A stretch of DNA of 62,237 nucleotides from Antrodiella citrinella (taxonomy: Eukaryota; Basidiomycota; Agaricomycetes; Polyporales; Steccherinaceae): contig SGPM01000153.1 in the NCBI GenBank assembly GCA_004802725.1, positions 1 to 62,237 on the forward strand, written 5' to 3'. The translations under genes and the position numbers were made by a program. Position 1 is the stretch's first letter. The number at the start of each line of letters is the position of its first letter. The notes below the pieces were generated by a model. The model did no database searches, had not been told where the DNA came from, and worked only from the letters and a program-made list of their open reading frames with translations. Shown piece after piece: positions 12,366-23,584 of the stretch.

Positions 12366-12974
12366 AACGGATGCACGACATAGACGAACTTTTCATACCT
12401 TATTGACTTTCTCACTTTCCTCTCTTTCACATCACTCACGGCACACACATTATTTGACGACGCACAGCATTCATGACTGCGATACCTACCCTACATTCGA
12501 TCTTCTCCCTTAGCTACATGATTTCTTTTTCCTCTTTCTCTCTCTTTTCCTTTACGATTCCAACGCACATTCTAGCGCACACATTGTAAAACAATCATTC
12601 CCTGTATTGTGTAGAACGATAGCAGATTTCGAATACGACGAGAACGAACCATAAGGCCTCGGGGAGTGAAGTGTCGGGGACGGCTTCGAACTACCGGTGT
12701 GGCAACGCGACTCGGGATCATCGTGGCGTTAGAGACAGAAAACAGCCCAGAACAAGCAGTAAGTAATCTGAGTAAGAAAAATGGTTAACTCAGCATTCAA
12801 TTCCCGATGATGTGGATAGAACCCAAGTAAGTAAAGAAATAGACCTGATTACAAAGCCAACGTCAACGGCGACGACCTCGCCTTCTTGCTGTGCCCTCCT
12901 CATCAGTCTCTCTTTTCTTCTCCTCATACCTCTGTTTCTTCTAGAGTCGCGTCGTCGTCGTTCGTCTGCCCACC
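12366..12974. other. Intergenic region, chitin synthase promoter and leader
   Basis: No gene seen. The 3' UTR of the ABC transporter is followed by the upstream region of the chitin synthase. The last 90 bp before the ATG at 12975 are strongly CT-rich, typical of fungal promoters and leaders. A 5' UTR intron is possible near 12825 (GTAAGTAAAG) but not demonstrated. Confidence 0.45.
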
Positions 12975-15900
12975 ATGAACAGGCAATCGACGAGGCAGTC
13001 GACGATGAGCATGCATCGGCTCGAGGCCGTCGACGATTTGACCACCCTGTCTCCCATTTCCGACGACATCATCGTATCATGCCTCCGCGAACGCTTCATG
13101 GCCGACACCATCTACACCAACGTCGGCTCGTCTGCACTCGTCGCCGTCAACCCCCACAAATACGTCCCTAGCAACTCTGACTCTGTCCTCCATACCTATG
13201 CCGCTGAGTACCGCGACACTGCTCACACGCGGAACCCACTCCCACCTCATATCTTCCAACTTGCCAACAATGCGTACTACCACATGCGCAGGACGACGCA
13301 GGACCAGTGTATCTTGATGAGGTACGTTTGCTATTCAGTCTGATCGTTGTTCGTTACTCACGTGCTCCCAGTGGTGAGACGGGCAGTGGAAAGTCGGAGA
13401 GCCGTCGTTTGGCGATCAAGACCATCCTGGAGCTGAGTGTTAGCAACCCGGGGAAGAAGGGGTCGAAACTTTCCACACAGATCCCTGCAGCCGAATTCGT
13501 CTTGGAGACGTTCGGCAACGCTCGCACTCTTTTCAACGGTAACGCGTCCCGCTTCGGCAAGTATACAGAGCTCCAGTTCTCCGACCGAGGGCGTATATGT
13601 GGTATCAAAACCCTCGATTACTACTTGGAGCGCAACCGTGTCGCGGGTGCCCCCTCTGGGGAGCGCAACTTCCACATATTCTACTACCTGGTCGCAGGTG
13701 CTTCAGCGGAGGAGCGTCAACACATGCATCTCGCCGATAAGCACACCTACAGGTATCTTGGTCAGCGCGGCGCTCCCACCCGCGGACAGGGTCAAGAGGA
13801 GGATGCGAACCGTTTCGAGCAGCTCAAGATGGCTCTGAAGAATGTTGGTTTCTCGAAGCGACATGTCGCTCAGACGTGCCAATTGATCGCCGCTATTCTT
13901 CATCTCGGAAACCTGGAGTTCACTATTGATCGTCACCGGAACGAGGATGCAGCTGTCGTTCGTAACACAGACGTTCTGGCTCTTGTAGCCGACTTCCTTG
14001 GTGTTCAGCCCGCCGCTCTCGAGGCGACCATGTCATACAAGACCAAACTGGTCAAGAAGGAGCTGTGCACAGTGTTCCTCGACCCTGATGGTGCTGCAGA
14101 CAACCGTGACGAGCTCGCGAAGTCGCTCTACTCCCTCCTTTTCGCATGGCTGAACGAACACATCAATCAGCGTCTTTGCAAGGACGACTTCACTACCTTC
14201 ATTGGCCTGTTCGATCTGCCGGGTCCTCAAAACATGACAAGTCGTCCCAACTCTCTCGACCAGTTCTGTGTCAACTTTGCCAACGAGCGGTTGCAGAACT
14301 TCATGCAGAAGCAGCTCTTTGAAACTCGTACTCAGGAGTACACCAACGAGGGCATTTCTCGCTTCGTCCCCACCGTTCCTTATTTCGACAACTCCGAGTG
14401 CATCCGTCTACTTCAAAACAAGCCCGGTGGTCTCATTCATATCATGGATGACCAGGCACGTCGCATGCCACGCAAGACGGATCACACCATGGTTGAAGCA
14501 TTTGGTAAGCGATGGGGCAACCACTCCTCATTCAAGATCGGAGACATCGATCGTACTGGATTCCCCACTTTCACTGTCAACCACTTCAGCGGTCCCGTTT
14601 CCTACTCCTCCGAAGGCTTCCTTGAGCGTGACTTGGATTCACTCAACCCCGATTTCGTGACCTTGTTGCGTGGTACCGGGACCGATGAAGCACCCGCTGC
14701 TGACGGTTCCGGATCTGTCAACCCTTTCGTCCGTGGTCTTTTCACCGGCAAGGCCATTGCCACACAGGCTCATCCCCGCAACGAGGAGACAATCGTTGCC
14801 GCGCAGCAGCCCACGAAGCCGATGCGCGCACCGTCGACTCGTCGCAAGAACACTATCAAGCGCATGCCCACTTTGAAAGAGGGTGGCGATCACGACGAGA
14901 AGGACGACGAGGATGCACCATCGAGTGGGAACCCGGGTGTTGCTGGCGAGTTTCGCGCCGCACTCGATACATTGTTCGAGACTCTGGACGATGCACAGGC
15001 CTGGTATGTCTTTTGCATCAACCCTAACGACTCTCAGCTGCCAAATCAGCTGGAAGGTCGGTCCGTTAAAGGTCAAGTGCGCAGCGCCGGCTTGTCTGAA
15101 ATTGCTCGCCGATGTGCCAACGTATTCGAAGTCACCATGACTCCCGAGGAATTTGTACAGCGGTACAAAGTGCCCTTGGTGAACTTGGGAGTGGTTGAGG
15201 GAGAGCCTAGAGAGCAAGCCGCACAAGCCCATACCGCTTTGGGTTTGGAAGAACGCGATGTTGTCGTTGGCATGACTATGGTGAGCCTCTCATATTTGAT
15301 ATGGGTGTGTTAGTACCAACAGCAATGAAGGTGTATGTGTCGCACCTCGCTTTCCGCAGGCTGGAAGACGATCTGAGGTCTCAAGATACCGAGGAGCTCA
15401 AGCGCAATCGGCAGCGAGATGCTGAAGCGGCTGCTGGACTCGACCCTCGCAGTCTCAATGATCCGTACGCACCTTACCAGGTTCCTGGCGGTGAGACAGT
15501 AGCAGCATACGACGGCGGATACAACGACCCTTTCGGCCAATCCAACGCCGCCCTTCCTCTTGTTGCAAACGCATCTCCTTTCCAACGTGCCGATCAGTAT
15601 AATGATTACGATGAACGGAAGTCACTTCGCAGTGACGACTATGACGCTCGCAGCGCTCTTACCAGCAACCGAGATAACGACGAATCGCAGTCAAATTTCG
15701 GAACGGAGTCATACGCGCCCTCGCGGAATATGTTCAACAATGCGGACAAGAAGGGACTTCTCGTTGACAAGGAGGCTCTTGCGGGCGAGATCCAGGAGGG
15801 AGAGACGGCGGAGGTTCTTAAGGAGACATCTGCTCGCCGACGCTGGGTAGCTCTGTGCTGGATACTCACCTGGTGGGTGCCGAACCCGGTCTTGACTTAC

Positions 15901-18900
15901 GTTGGTGGCATGAAACGTCTCGACGTTCGACAAGCCTGGAGAGAGAAACTTGCGCTCAACATGCTCATCTGGTTTATGTGCGCATGCACCGTCTTCGTCA
16001 TCGTCTTCATCGGTCCTATCATTTGTCCCACGGAGCACGTCTTCTCTACCGCCGAACTACAGTCCCACAGCTCTACGAATTCTCCCAACAACGTCTACAC
16101 TTCCATCCGAGGAGAGGTGTTCGATCTCTCGAATCTCGCGGCTACTCATCAACGTATCGTTCCTGTCATTCCTCAGAAGTCTATCTTGAAGTATGGTGGT
16201 GTATCGGCAGACGCCATCTTCCCTGTTCAGGTATGCTTTCCTTATCGTAGACCCCGTTCATTCGACTTGACATGTCGTCCATTTAGGTCAGCGCTCTTTG
16301 CAATGGCGTCACTGGTTCAGTCAACCCTTACGTTGTCCTCGACTCGAGCAATGTGACGGATGCCAATGCTCAATACCACGATTTCCGTGCATTCACCACG
16401 GATTCCCGGCCAGACTGGTACTTCGAGAGCATGGTTCAGATGCGATGGAATGCTCGTGTCGGTTTCGTTGGTATCACTCCGAAGGAGATGAAGAACTTGG
16501 CGGGTGAACAGAAGTCCATTGCGGTCTATCGAGGGATCATTTATGACCTGTCATCGTATATCACCAACGGTCCCGCCATCGGTGCTCCCAAGGGCGAACA
16601 GGCTCCCTCAGGAATTGACCCCCACTTCATGCATCAGAGTGTCATCGACCTCTTCCAATTCAACTCAGGGAAAGATATCACCAAGCAGTTCGACAACTTG
16701 AATTTGGATCCACAAATTCTTGATTGGCAACGTGTCTGCCTCCGTAACCTGTTCGCGGCCGGAAAGGTTGATAACCGAAACTCACCCCAGTGCCTCTTTG
16801 CGACGTACATTCTGTTGGCACTCTCCATTATGATGGTCAGCGTGATCGGCTTCAAGTTCCTTGCCTCGGTCAACTTCACTGGTGAGCGTGCTCCCGAAGA
16901 CCACGACAAGTTCGTCATCTGTCAGGTGCCTTGTTACACCGAAGGACATGCTTCGCTCAAGAAGACCATCGACTCGTTGGCCCAAACGAAGTACGACGAC
17001 AAGCGCAAGCTACTCTTCATCATTTGTGATGGTATGGTCGTTGGTGCCGGTAACGATCAACCCACCCCTCGTATTGTGCTCGATGTACTTGGCGCGAATC
17101 CTAACGCCGACGCCGAGCCCCTCAGCTTCTTGTCATTGGGTGAAGGTGCGAAACAACACAATATGGGCAAGGTCTTCTCCGGATTGTATGAAACCTCCGG
17201 CCACGTCGTGCCATATATTGTCATTGTCAAGTGCGGTAAACCTGGCGAGAAGGCGCGTCCCGGAAATCGTGGTAAGCGTGACTCCCAGATGACTCTCATG
17301 CATTTCTTGAACAAGGTACGTCTGCATTGGTTTGAAGCTCTGTGTGACTGCTACTGACCCATCACCCTCAGGTTCACTTCAACACCGCCATGAATCCCTT
17401 GGAGCTCGAGATATACCACCAAATCAAGAACGTCATTGGTGTCAACCCTACCTTCTACGAGTATGTGTTCATGGTGGATGCCGATACAACTGTCGCACCG
17501 TTGTCGCTCAATCGTCTCATCTCCGCGTACGTATGTTGCTTTTGTTTTGGTCATGCCAATCTCATTTCGAGCTTCAGGATGATTCACGACAAGAAGTTGC
17601 TTGGTGTTTGCGGTGAAACGGAGTTGTCCAACGCGAAGCAATCTCTGATTACCATGATGCAGGTGTACGAGTACTTCATCTCCCATCACATGGCGAAGGC
17701 ATTCGAGTCTCTCTTCGGCTCAGTCACCTGTCTTCCTGGTTGTTTCACGCTCTACCGATTGCGTACCCCGGACACCCACAAGCCCCTCCTCATCTCTAAC
17801 CAGCTCATCCAGGATTACTCGGAGAACCGGGTTGACACGCTGCACATGAAGAATTTGCTCCATCTCGGTGAAGATCGTTACCTTACGACGCTTCTCCTGA
17901 AGCATTTCTCCAATTTCAAGACACAGTTCATCCGCGACGCGCATGCATATACCGTCGCTCCGGATGATTGGCAAGTGCTATTGTCGCAGCGTCGTCGTTG
18001 GATTAACTCGACCGTGCACAATCTGGGTGAACTTGCCTTTATCGACGAACTCTGCGGTTTCTGTTGTTTCTCTATGCGATTTGTCGTCATGATTGATCTC
18101 ATTTCCACCTTGACACAACCCGTAACCGTCGCATATGTGAGTGCATCTCCGCTGAAAGGTAGCTGCTGTCATCTAACGTGTCTGTTACAGCTCGTCTACT
18201 TGATTTACCTCGTCGCGGGTTCGCATCAGAATATTCCGGTCATCTCTATTATCATGATTGCCGCAGTCTACGGTCTGCAAGCTCTCGTCTTCGTCTTGCG
18301 CCGTAAGTGGGATATGATTGGTTGGATGGTGTTCTACATCCTCGCTATTCCCATATTCTCCTTCTTCCTCCCCCTGTACTCCTTCTGGAAGATGGACGAT
18401 TTCTCCTGGGGTCAGACCCGTGTCGTGTTGGGTGAAGCTGGCAAGAAGCTGATTGTCCACGTGAGTGTTACACATCGTCATTCAGCGATGCCCCTTTGAC
18501 ACATTTTACAGGATGAGGGCAAATTCGATCCGCGCTCCATTCCGCTCAAGTCCTGGAATGATTATGTACGTGTATATTCCCTTTCATTTCGTAGACTCAG
18601 GCTTATATTATTATCAGGAAAACGAGCTTTGGGACAAGGAATCCAACCACAGTATCGGATCTTGGGAACCTCCTACCAAGTTCCAGAACGATGGATATGC
18701 CGAGTCGCATACCGCATCTCTCTATGGTCGCGAAACATTCTACGAACCTGCCAATTCTCGCGCATATTCCCCCGCGGCTGCGATGTACCCTCCACCTGGA
18801 TATCAGTCGGGTCGCAACACACCGCAATCCATGTCTGGTGGCCAGTTGCACCAGCCTATGCCTTCACGACCTCCCACAAACTACCTCGACGTACAAATTT

Positions 18901-19118
18901 CTCGCAGTCCGGAGGCCACCGACCTGATGTCTGGTACGCCCACAGACGCCGATCTTGAGCAGGCTGTGGATGCGATCCTGCGCGATGCCGATCTCACCAC
19001 TGTCACGAAACGTGAAATTCGGCAGAGACTGGAGGAGAGCTTTGGCATGGACCTCTCGGCTCGCAAGCGTGCGATCAACGCTGCAATTGACCGTGTATTG
19101 CTGGCTCGCTCTGGATAG
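12975..19118 (+). CDS. Chitin synthase with myosin-motor-like domain
   Basis: Polytopic chitin synthase (EC 2.4.1.16) of the class that carries an N-terminal myosin-motor-like domain, making cell-wall chitin at hyphal tips. Nine exons (12975-13321, 13372-15280, 15331-16230, 16287-17315, 17372-17526, 17578-18136, 18191-18460, 18512-18565, 18618-19118) give 1907 residues. The motor-like domain spans about residues 20-760, with P-loop GETGSGKS at 117-124 and NASRFGKY near 175; the switch II position reads DLPGPQ. Membrane helices start near 920, followed by a cytochrome-b5-like domain near 1000-1200. Catalytic motifs are DADT near 1431, EDRYL near 1545 and QRRRW near 1584. A DEK C-terminal domain ends the protein. 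The intron after 15280 is resolved by taking the acceptor at 15330, which keeps VYVSHLAF in frame. The gene looks intact. Confidence 0.93.
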
Positions 19119-19379
19119 TTATTATTCAGTGGACCTTTGTTTTGGGCTTGACATTATTTTCCCCCTTACATTATCTGGATACTCTCTCTTTCATTCTTTA
19201 CTTTGGACCTTTTCGTCGTCGTAGAATCATGTCACTTTCTCCATCACTCCCGGACTTCGCATCTCGTCATGTTCACTAACTCATCGTACACTTAGTAATT
19301 CCCGTATCTAGGATCATACACTCCACACGATGGGACTGAAAGCCCAAACTTACTGTCTTTTACGAACTCGAAGAATTTT

Positions 19380-21198
19380 TCACTGGGTGAATTCTTGGAT
19401 ACCGTCGAAGTTGATTATGCCTGGTGTACCTCCGGTGACCGTCAATGCGGACCAATCCCAAATTCCTGAACAGAACCTCAGTCGACAGATTAGACTAAGA
19501 ATGAAGTATTGTTACAAACCCGTGCAAGAATCTATACCGCAATTCACGGCGACCTGTTGTGCGTCGCTGTTGACCGCGATCGTGTTCTCTGAGCCTACGA
19601 AGCTCACGTTCTAAACCACGCGTCAGTCAAGGGTGTCGCTCGCACATAGTCATTGGCTTACCGAAAGCTGCACGCCATTACCAGGAGTTCCCAACGTATT
19701 CGGGTAGCTCTTCAAGCGCAAGTACGATATCAACAAACCGTTCTGCATTCCGAGAATGAATTGACCCAACCTGGTCAATCAGGACGCCGAACTGCCTCAT
19801 CCCAGTCGCGGTATTGCCAGAGTAGGTGATGCCCGACACAGAGGACCCAGTCGACGACGCATCTGTCTTAATTCTGAGGGCTTGGTCACTAATAAACGTG
19901 TTTTGTCAGCAACAAAGTCCAACAAGGTCCGCCAAGAATAATTATAACAAGACAGCCTGCGTACTTGTTGATAATGGTGTTGTCGGTGATGGTAATGTCC
20001 GAGACAGTGACATCGCTGGAAATTGAACCCTGTGGTACCGCCGAGGTGAGATGGATATGTGTGGTGAAAATAGAGAGTAACATACGACAGAAATGCCATG
20101 CCCTCCAGAGCAAGTGTTGCGCTGGAATGTAATGTTGCTACCCTTGTTGATAGCTAGACAGTCATCCTGGTTCATGATAGTGCTGGATGTGATTCATCAG
20201 TGTGTTATGTACATTCTCGTTGAATCTCAAAGAGAGCGCACCTGTCCTCGATCAATAGGTTTGTGGTACTGACATCAAAGCCGTCCGTGTTGTGCCCCGC
20301 AGGCTGGCCGTCACTCTGGGAATTGGGCCGGTCTCCGAGAGCTATAGGTGAAAGTGTCAGGAAGGGTGTATACGAATGCGAGTAAGAGCAAAATGGTACA
20401 GTTGTCAATGATGAGTTGCGACATTGTAAGAGCCTCAGGATTGGACACGCTATACACGCGCTCTGGGGAGTTTAGGACTTTCACGTTCTAGGCTTCATGT
20501 CAGCAAACAAATTTACGAGCTGTTCCGTGATACGACATACTGTCCATGTACCAGATATCTTGATCTTCATCATAGGCGCAGGCTTCGTGACGCCTCCGTT
20601 GCCTCCTTGCCCGTCCTGGTTTCCGCCATCAAAAATTGTGGATACATAGAAGTGAAAGTCGAACTTACCCAATAGAATGGACCTCCTCCATCGAATGTGT
20701 GACCGTTGCCATTGACTAGACACAGTTTCTGACGTTATTCCTGACGAAGCACGCATGGAAAGCAGTGCAGCGTACAGGTGATCCCGGAACCACTAGAAGG
20801 TGAGCATCCACTCGCATCAGCTCCAACGTGTCGGGCAAGAACCGGATTCATTGCACCCACCTGATCTGAAATAGCGGACCTTCCCATGTTTCATTTCCAA
20901 ACGACACGTCTCCCACTGAATGTCTTGTCAGCGGTGGTTCTTCGCACGTTCAAGGTAAATTTCACGTACCCAAGTTCACGGTTGTCCCGGTGCCCAAAGA
21001 GAGGTCGAAAGTCTTCCCGGCTGGTACGGTGAATGTATTGATGTTCACGGTAGCGCATTTGACCGCATCGCTAATATCGTCCAGTGAAGAGATGCTACCT
21101 GTACAATCGGAGGGTGTAGAAGCAGCGAGTGCAATGGCCGCTGAGGAGATGATGATGAGTACGAGTAACGAGTAGTACACCATCATTCTGTTGATCAT
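19380..21198 (-). CDS. Endopolygalacturonase, GH28
   Basis: Secreted pectinase that hydrolyses alpha-1,4 bonds in polygalacturonic acid (EC 3.2.1.15). A hydrophobic signal peptide follows the ATG at 21198 ([20 protein letters not shown]). The multi-exon reading then gives the beta-helix protein, about 370 residues. All four GH28 active-site segments are present in order: NTDGFD (coded near 20277-20295), QDDCLAI (near 20150-20170), GGHGISV (near 20090-20110) and RIKT (near 19870-19880). Conserved ends such as NPEAL and IWDWS are seen. The last exon stops at the TGA at 19380-19382. One exon is very short (about 17 nt, near 20780-20797). The gene is convergent with the chitin synthase, 261 bp away. 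Confidence 0.9.
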
Positions 21199-21245
21199 GA
21201 AGGTTACTAGGGCCTGTGGGATTTATGGTTGCTGAGCACGTACAG

Positions 21246-21254
21246 TTTTATATA
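21246..21254 (-). promoter_or_regulatory. TATA-like box of the polygalacturonase gene
   Basis: On the minus strand the word TATATAAAA lies 48 bp upstream of the polygalacturonase ATG at 21198. The distance is short for a fungal leader but plausible. Confidence 0.4.
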
Positions 21255-23584
21255 GAAAATTGGACGCTATACTTAGGGCTCGCAAGGTGTCGTCGTGAGA
21301 CTTCGTTTCTCTGGTTGTGACTGGCATGAGATGCCTACAGGGGATTCCCAAGGTAAAGCTTAGCTACGTTGCCGATCATACAAGAGGGAACGCACCTGAA
21401 CGTGTAGCCATTCCATTGCATCCCGTCCTTGTCTATGTCCGGTCGCAGGACAAAGATAGTCCAAAGGACAACTTTTGCTCTATATAAGGGGTAGAATGAG
21501 ATGGCGATGCTCAGAAGAACGATCATGAGACGGAACCTCAGGCTGACGGTCCGAGCAAGCATACTAAACAGGACTGCATGCTTGTGGTGCTCAGAACGCG
21601 TCAACAACAGTTCGCATCGCTGACTGGTGCATCATGACACCCAGCACAGTGTCCTTGCTCGACATAACTAGACCAACGATGTGTTCACGAACTGATGTTC
21701 ACTTTCTCGCGGACGCCCGTCGGAAAGCTGAAAGGATGAAGGAAAGGACGGTCGATATGAGCAGGAAGGCATATGAATGGAGGCCGCAGAGACGATGTAC
21801 TCCAGTACTAGTATGTCCAACAAAACCGGCTGTGGTGCATCGTCAGGGCCTTGATTTATGCCGTGTATTCAATTGCGCCTGGGTCTTCCCCCGACTCGTA
21901 GACTCGTGTGGCCAGTCGTTCGCAGCTCAAAGGTGTTGTGGTCAAACCGTGACAACAACCTCCCAAAACAGGATACGTGACCGAGAGACGGTCACCGTGA
22001 TAAACCCAAAACAGGTGTGGGACGAGCGGAGCTCATGCACCGTTCATTCATCAATTCCGTTCCATTGATATGCACGTAGGCCACCCCAGCAATGTTGGAA
22101 ACAAGTAACCGATGAGCTTTCTGCAGTGACCGACAATGGTTGTTCAACTGTCAACGTACACATTTTACACAACACCATTACGAGTACCCCTGACAGTCCG
22201 AGCAGACATACCTTCATTCCCTCATGATCATGAAACAACTCGTAAGGAAGGACATATGGGGTCTAGAGCTACAGCAGAGAGAAATCATTGACGATGCAAG
22301 ACCTAAGTACTAAGTATTAGCAGCTTGAAAAGGATCTTCAAAGGATCTTCGGCGGAGTCTTCATTTCTGTGTATCGAGTCGACGTTCCTCGGGTGGTAAT
22401 TCGAGCCTGGGCCCAGGGTACAGTCGTAGTGTCGCCATCGCCGTGTTCGGATCTCCACAATTACTGACGCGTACGCATCGCGGCAGCGGCAGTCTCTGAG
22501 CACGGCAACCTACGTGAAATGTCCTGCGCAGCGTGAATCTTTTGAAAACTTCCTGATTTGCGCGCTAGTATGTGAAATCCGCTGATCGCGGAGATCCGGC
22601 GCGATCCACCAAACCTGAGACGTTCAGCGGTTGTAAAAAGGACTCGTGTGAGCTGAGAGGACTCGAGGTGAGGATATCAAGAGCGTAGGTTGGCGGATTG
22701 CCAGTGTTTGCGATCTGATTGACCATGTGGGCGTCCAGATGTGATTTGATCGTAAAATTATAGACGCCAGTCGACACTGCCACTGACAGACTAAGTGACA
22801 GTGACCCACCTGCTCCCAATAATTTCATCCATTCATCGACTCTTCTGAATCCAAGAATGAACATAGACGATTCGCGTCTACTCGTTCCATCGTTCGAATC
22901 CTCCAGTCGCCGCCCAAGAAGCACGTCGTGGCACTGTCGAGGCAACAGCCATCCGGACCCGTCGCGGGTAAGATACCTTTACGAAGCTTATCTATAGGAT
23001 TAAGTCCGAAGAATATCACATGTAATGACGTTCGTCATGGTGTATGACCCTCTGCGAAGGGTGTCGTCTGCCTGAACGTAAGCGTTTCTTTGTTTTTGTA
23101 TACCTTCGCTGACCGAAAGTATCGCATATCCGTCACCAGGTGTGACCACAGGCATATCCTATGCGCAAAGGAAGACTTATGACCGACGTATCGGCGTTTG
23201 ACGTGTTCATTTGCTGCAAGTTGCCTGCAGGCCTCAAGCAGTATTGATCAATTAATCCTGCGGCACTGGACATTCTTCGTCTAAATGGGCCATTGGCAAG
23301 GGCAATGCATGTTGGCAACGTTCGATTTGGCCGTCGCCTCGTCATATCTTGCCTCATCCCAGCTTGGCCCTGGCGCTAAATCTCGTAAGTTTGATATAAC
23401 AACAACTTGTGGAACGATTACACACAGTGACACGCCTATTCGAGAGGTACTGTGTCACAGAATTCTTCATTGAACGCTCATATCATATATAGTCAGACCC
23501 TCTCGCAAGTTGTCCGACTAACCGTTCCCTCTCTGTAGCATCCCCACTTTCTCTTTTCAATCTTAGATCATTTAATACGCGTCG
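21255..23584. other. Long intergenic region between GH28 and PDR genes
   Basis: About 2.3 kb without a supported gene. Minus-strand frames at 21335-21607 and 22044-22238 start with hydrophobic, signal-like stretches, but lack homology or splice continuity, so I do not call them. A perfect 7-bp inverted repeat GTGACCG/CGGTCAC with a 5-nt loop lies near 21976-21994. The right end holds the promoter of the first PDR transporter. Confidence 0.4.
23486..23492 (+). promoter_or_regulatory. TATA-like box of first PDR transporter
   Basis: TATATAG lies 93 bp upstream of the ATG at 23585, a usual distance for a fungal core promoter. Confidence 0.4.

Noticed and set aside
19119..19379. Plus-strand frame downstream of the chitin synthase (19330-19614)
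   Set aside because: It overlaps the last exons of the polygalacturonase gene on the other strand and has no homology.
21335..22238. Two minus-strand frames with signal-peptide-like starts
   Set aside because: They cannot be joined by clear splice sites and neither resembles a known secreted protein.
22885..22905. tRNA B-box-like GTTCGAATCC
   Set aside because: The flanks cannot form a T stem and no D arm or anticodon stem is found upstream.
22565..22945. 126-codon minus-strand frame with a hydrophobic Ser/Leu run
   Set aside because: No ATG at a convincing place and no homology; likely chance.
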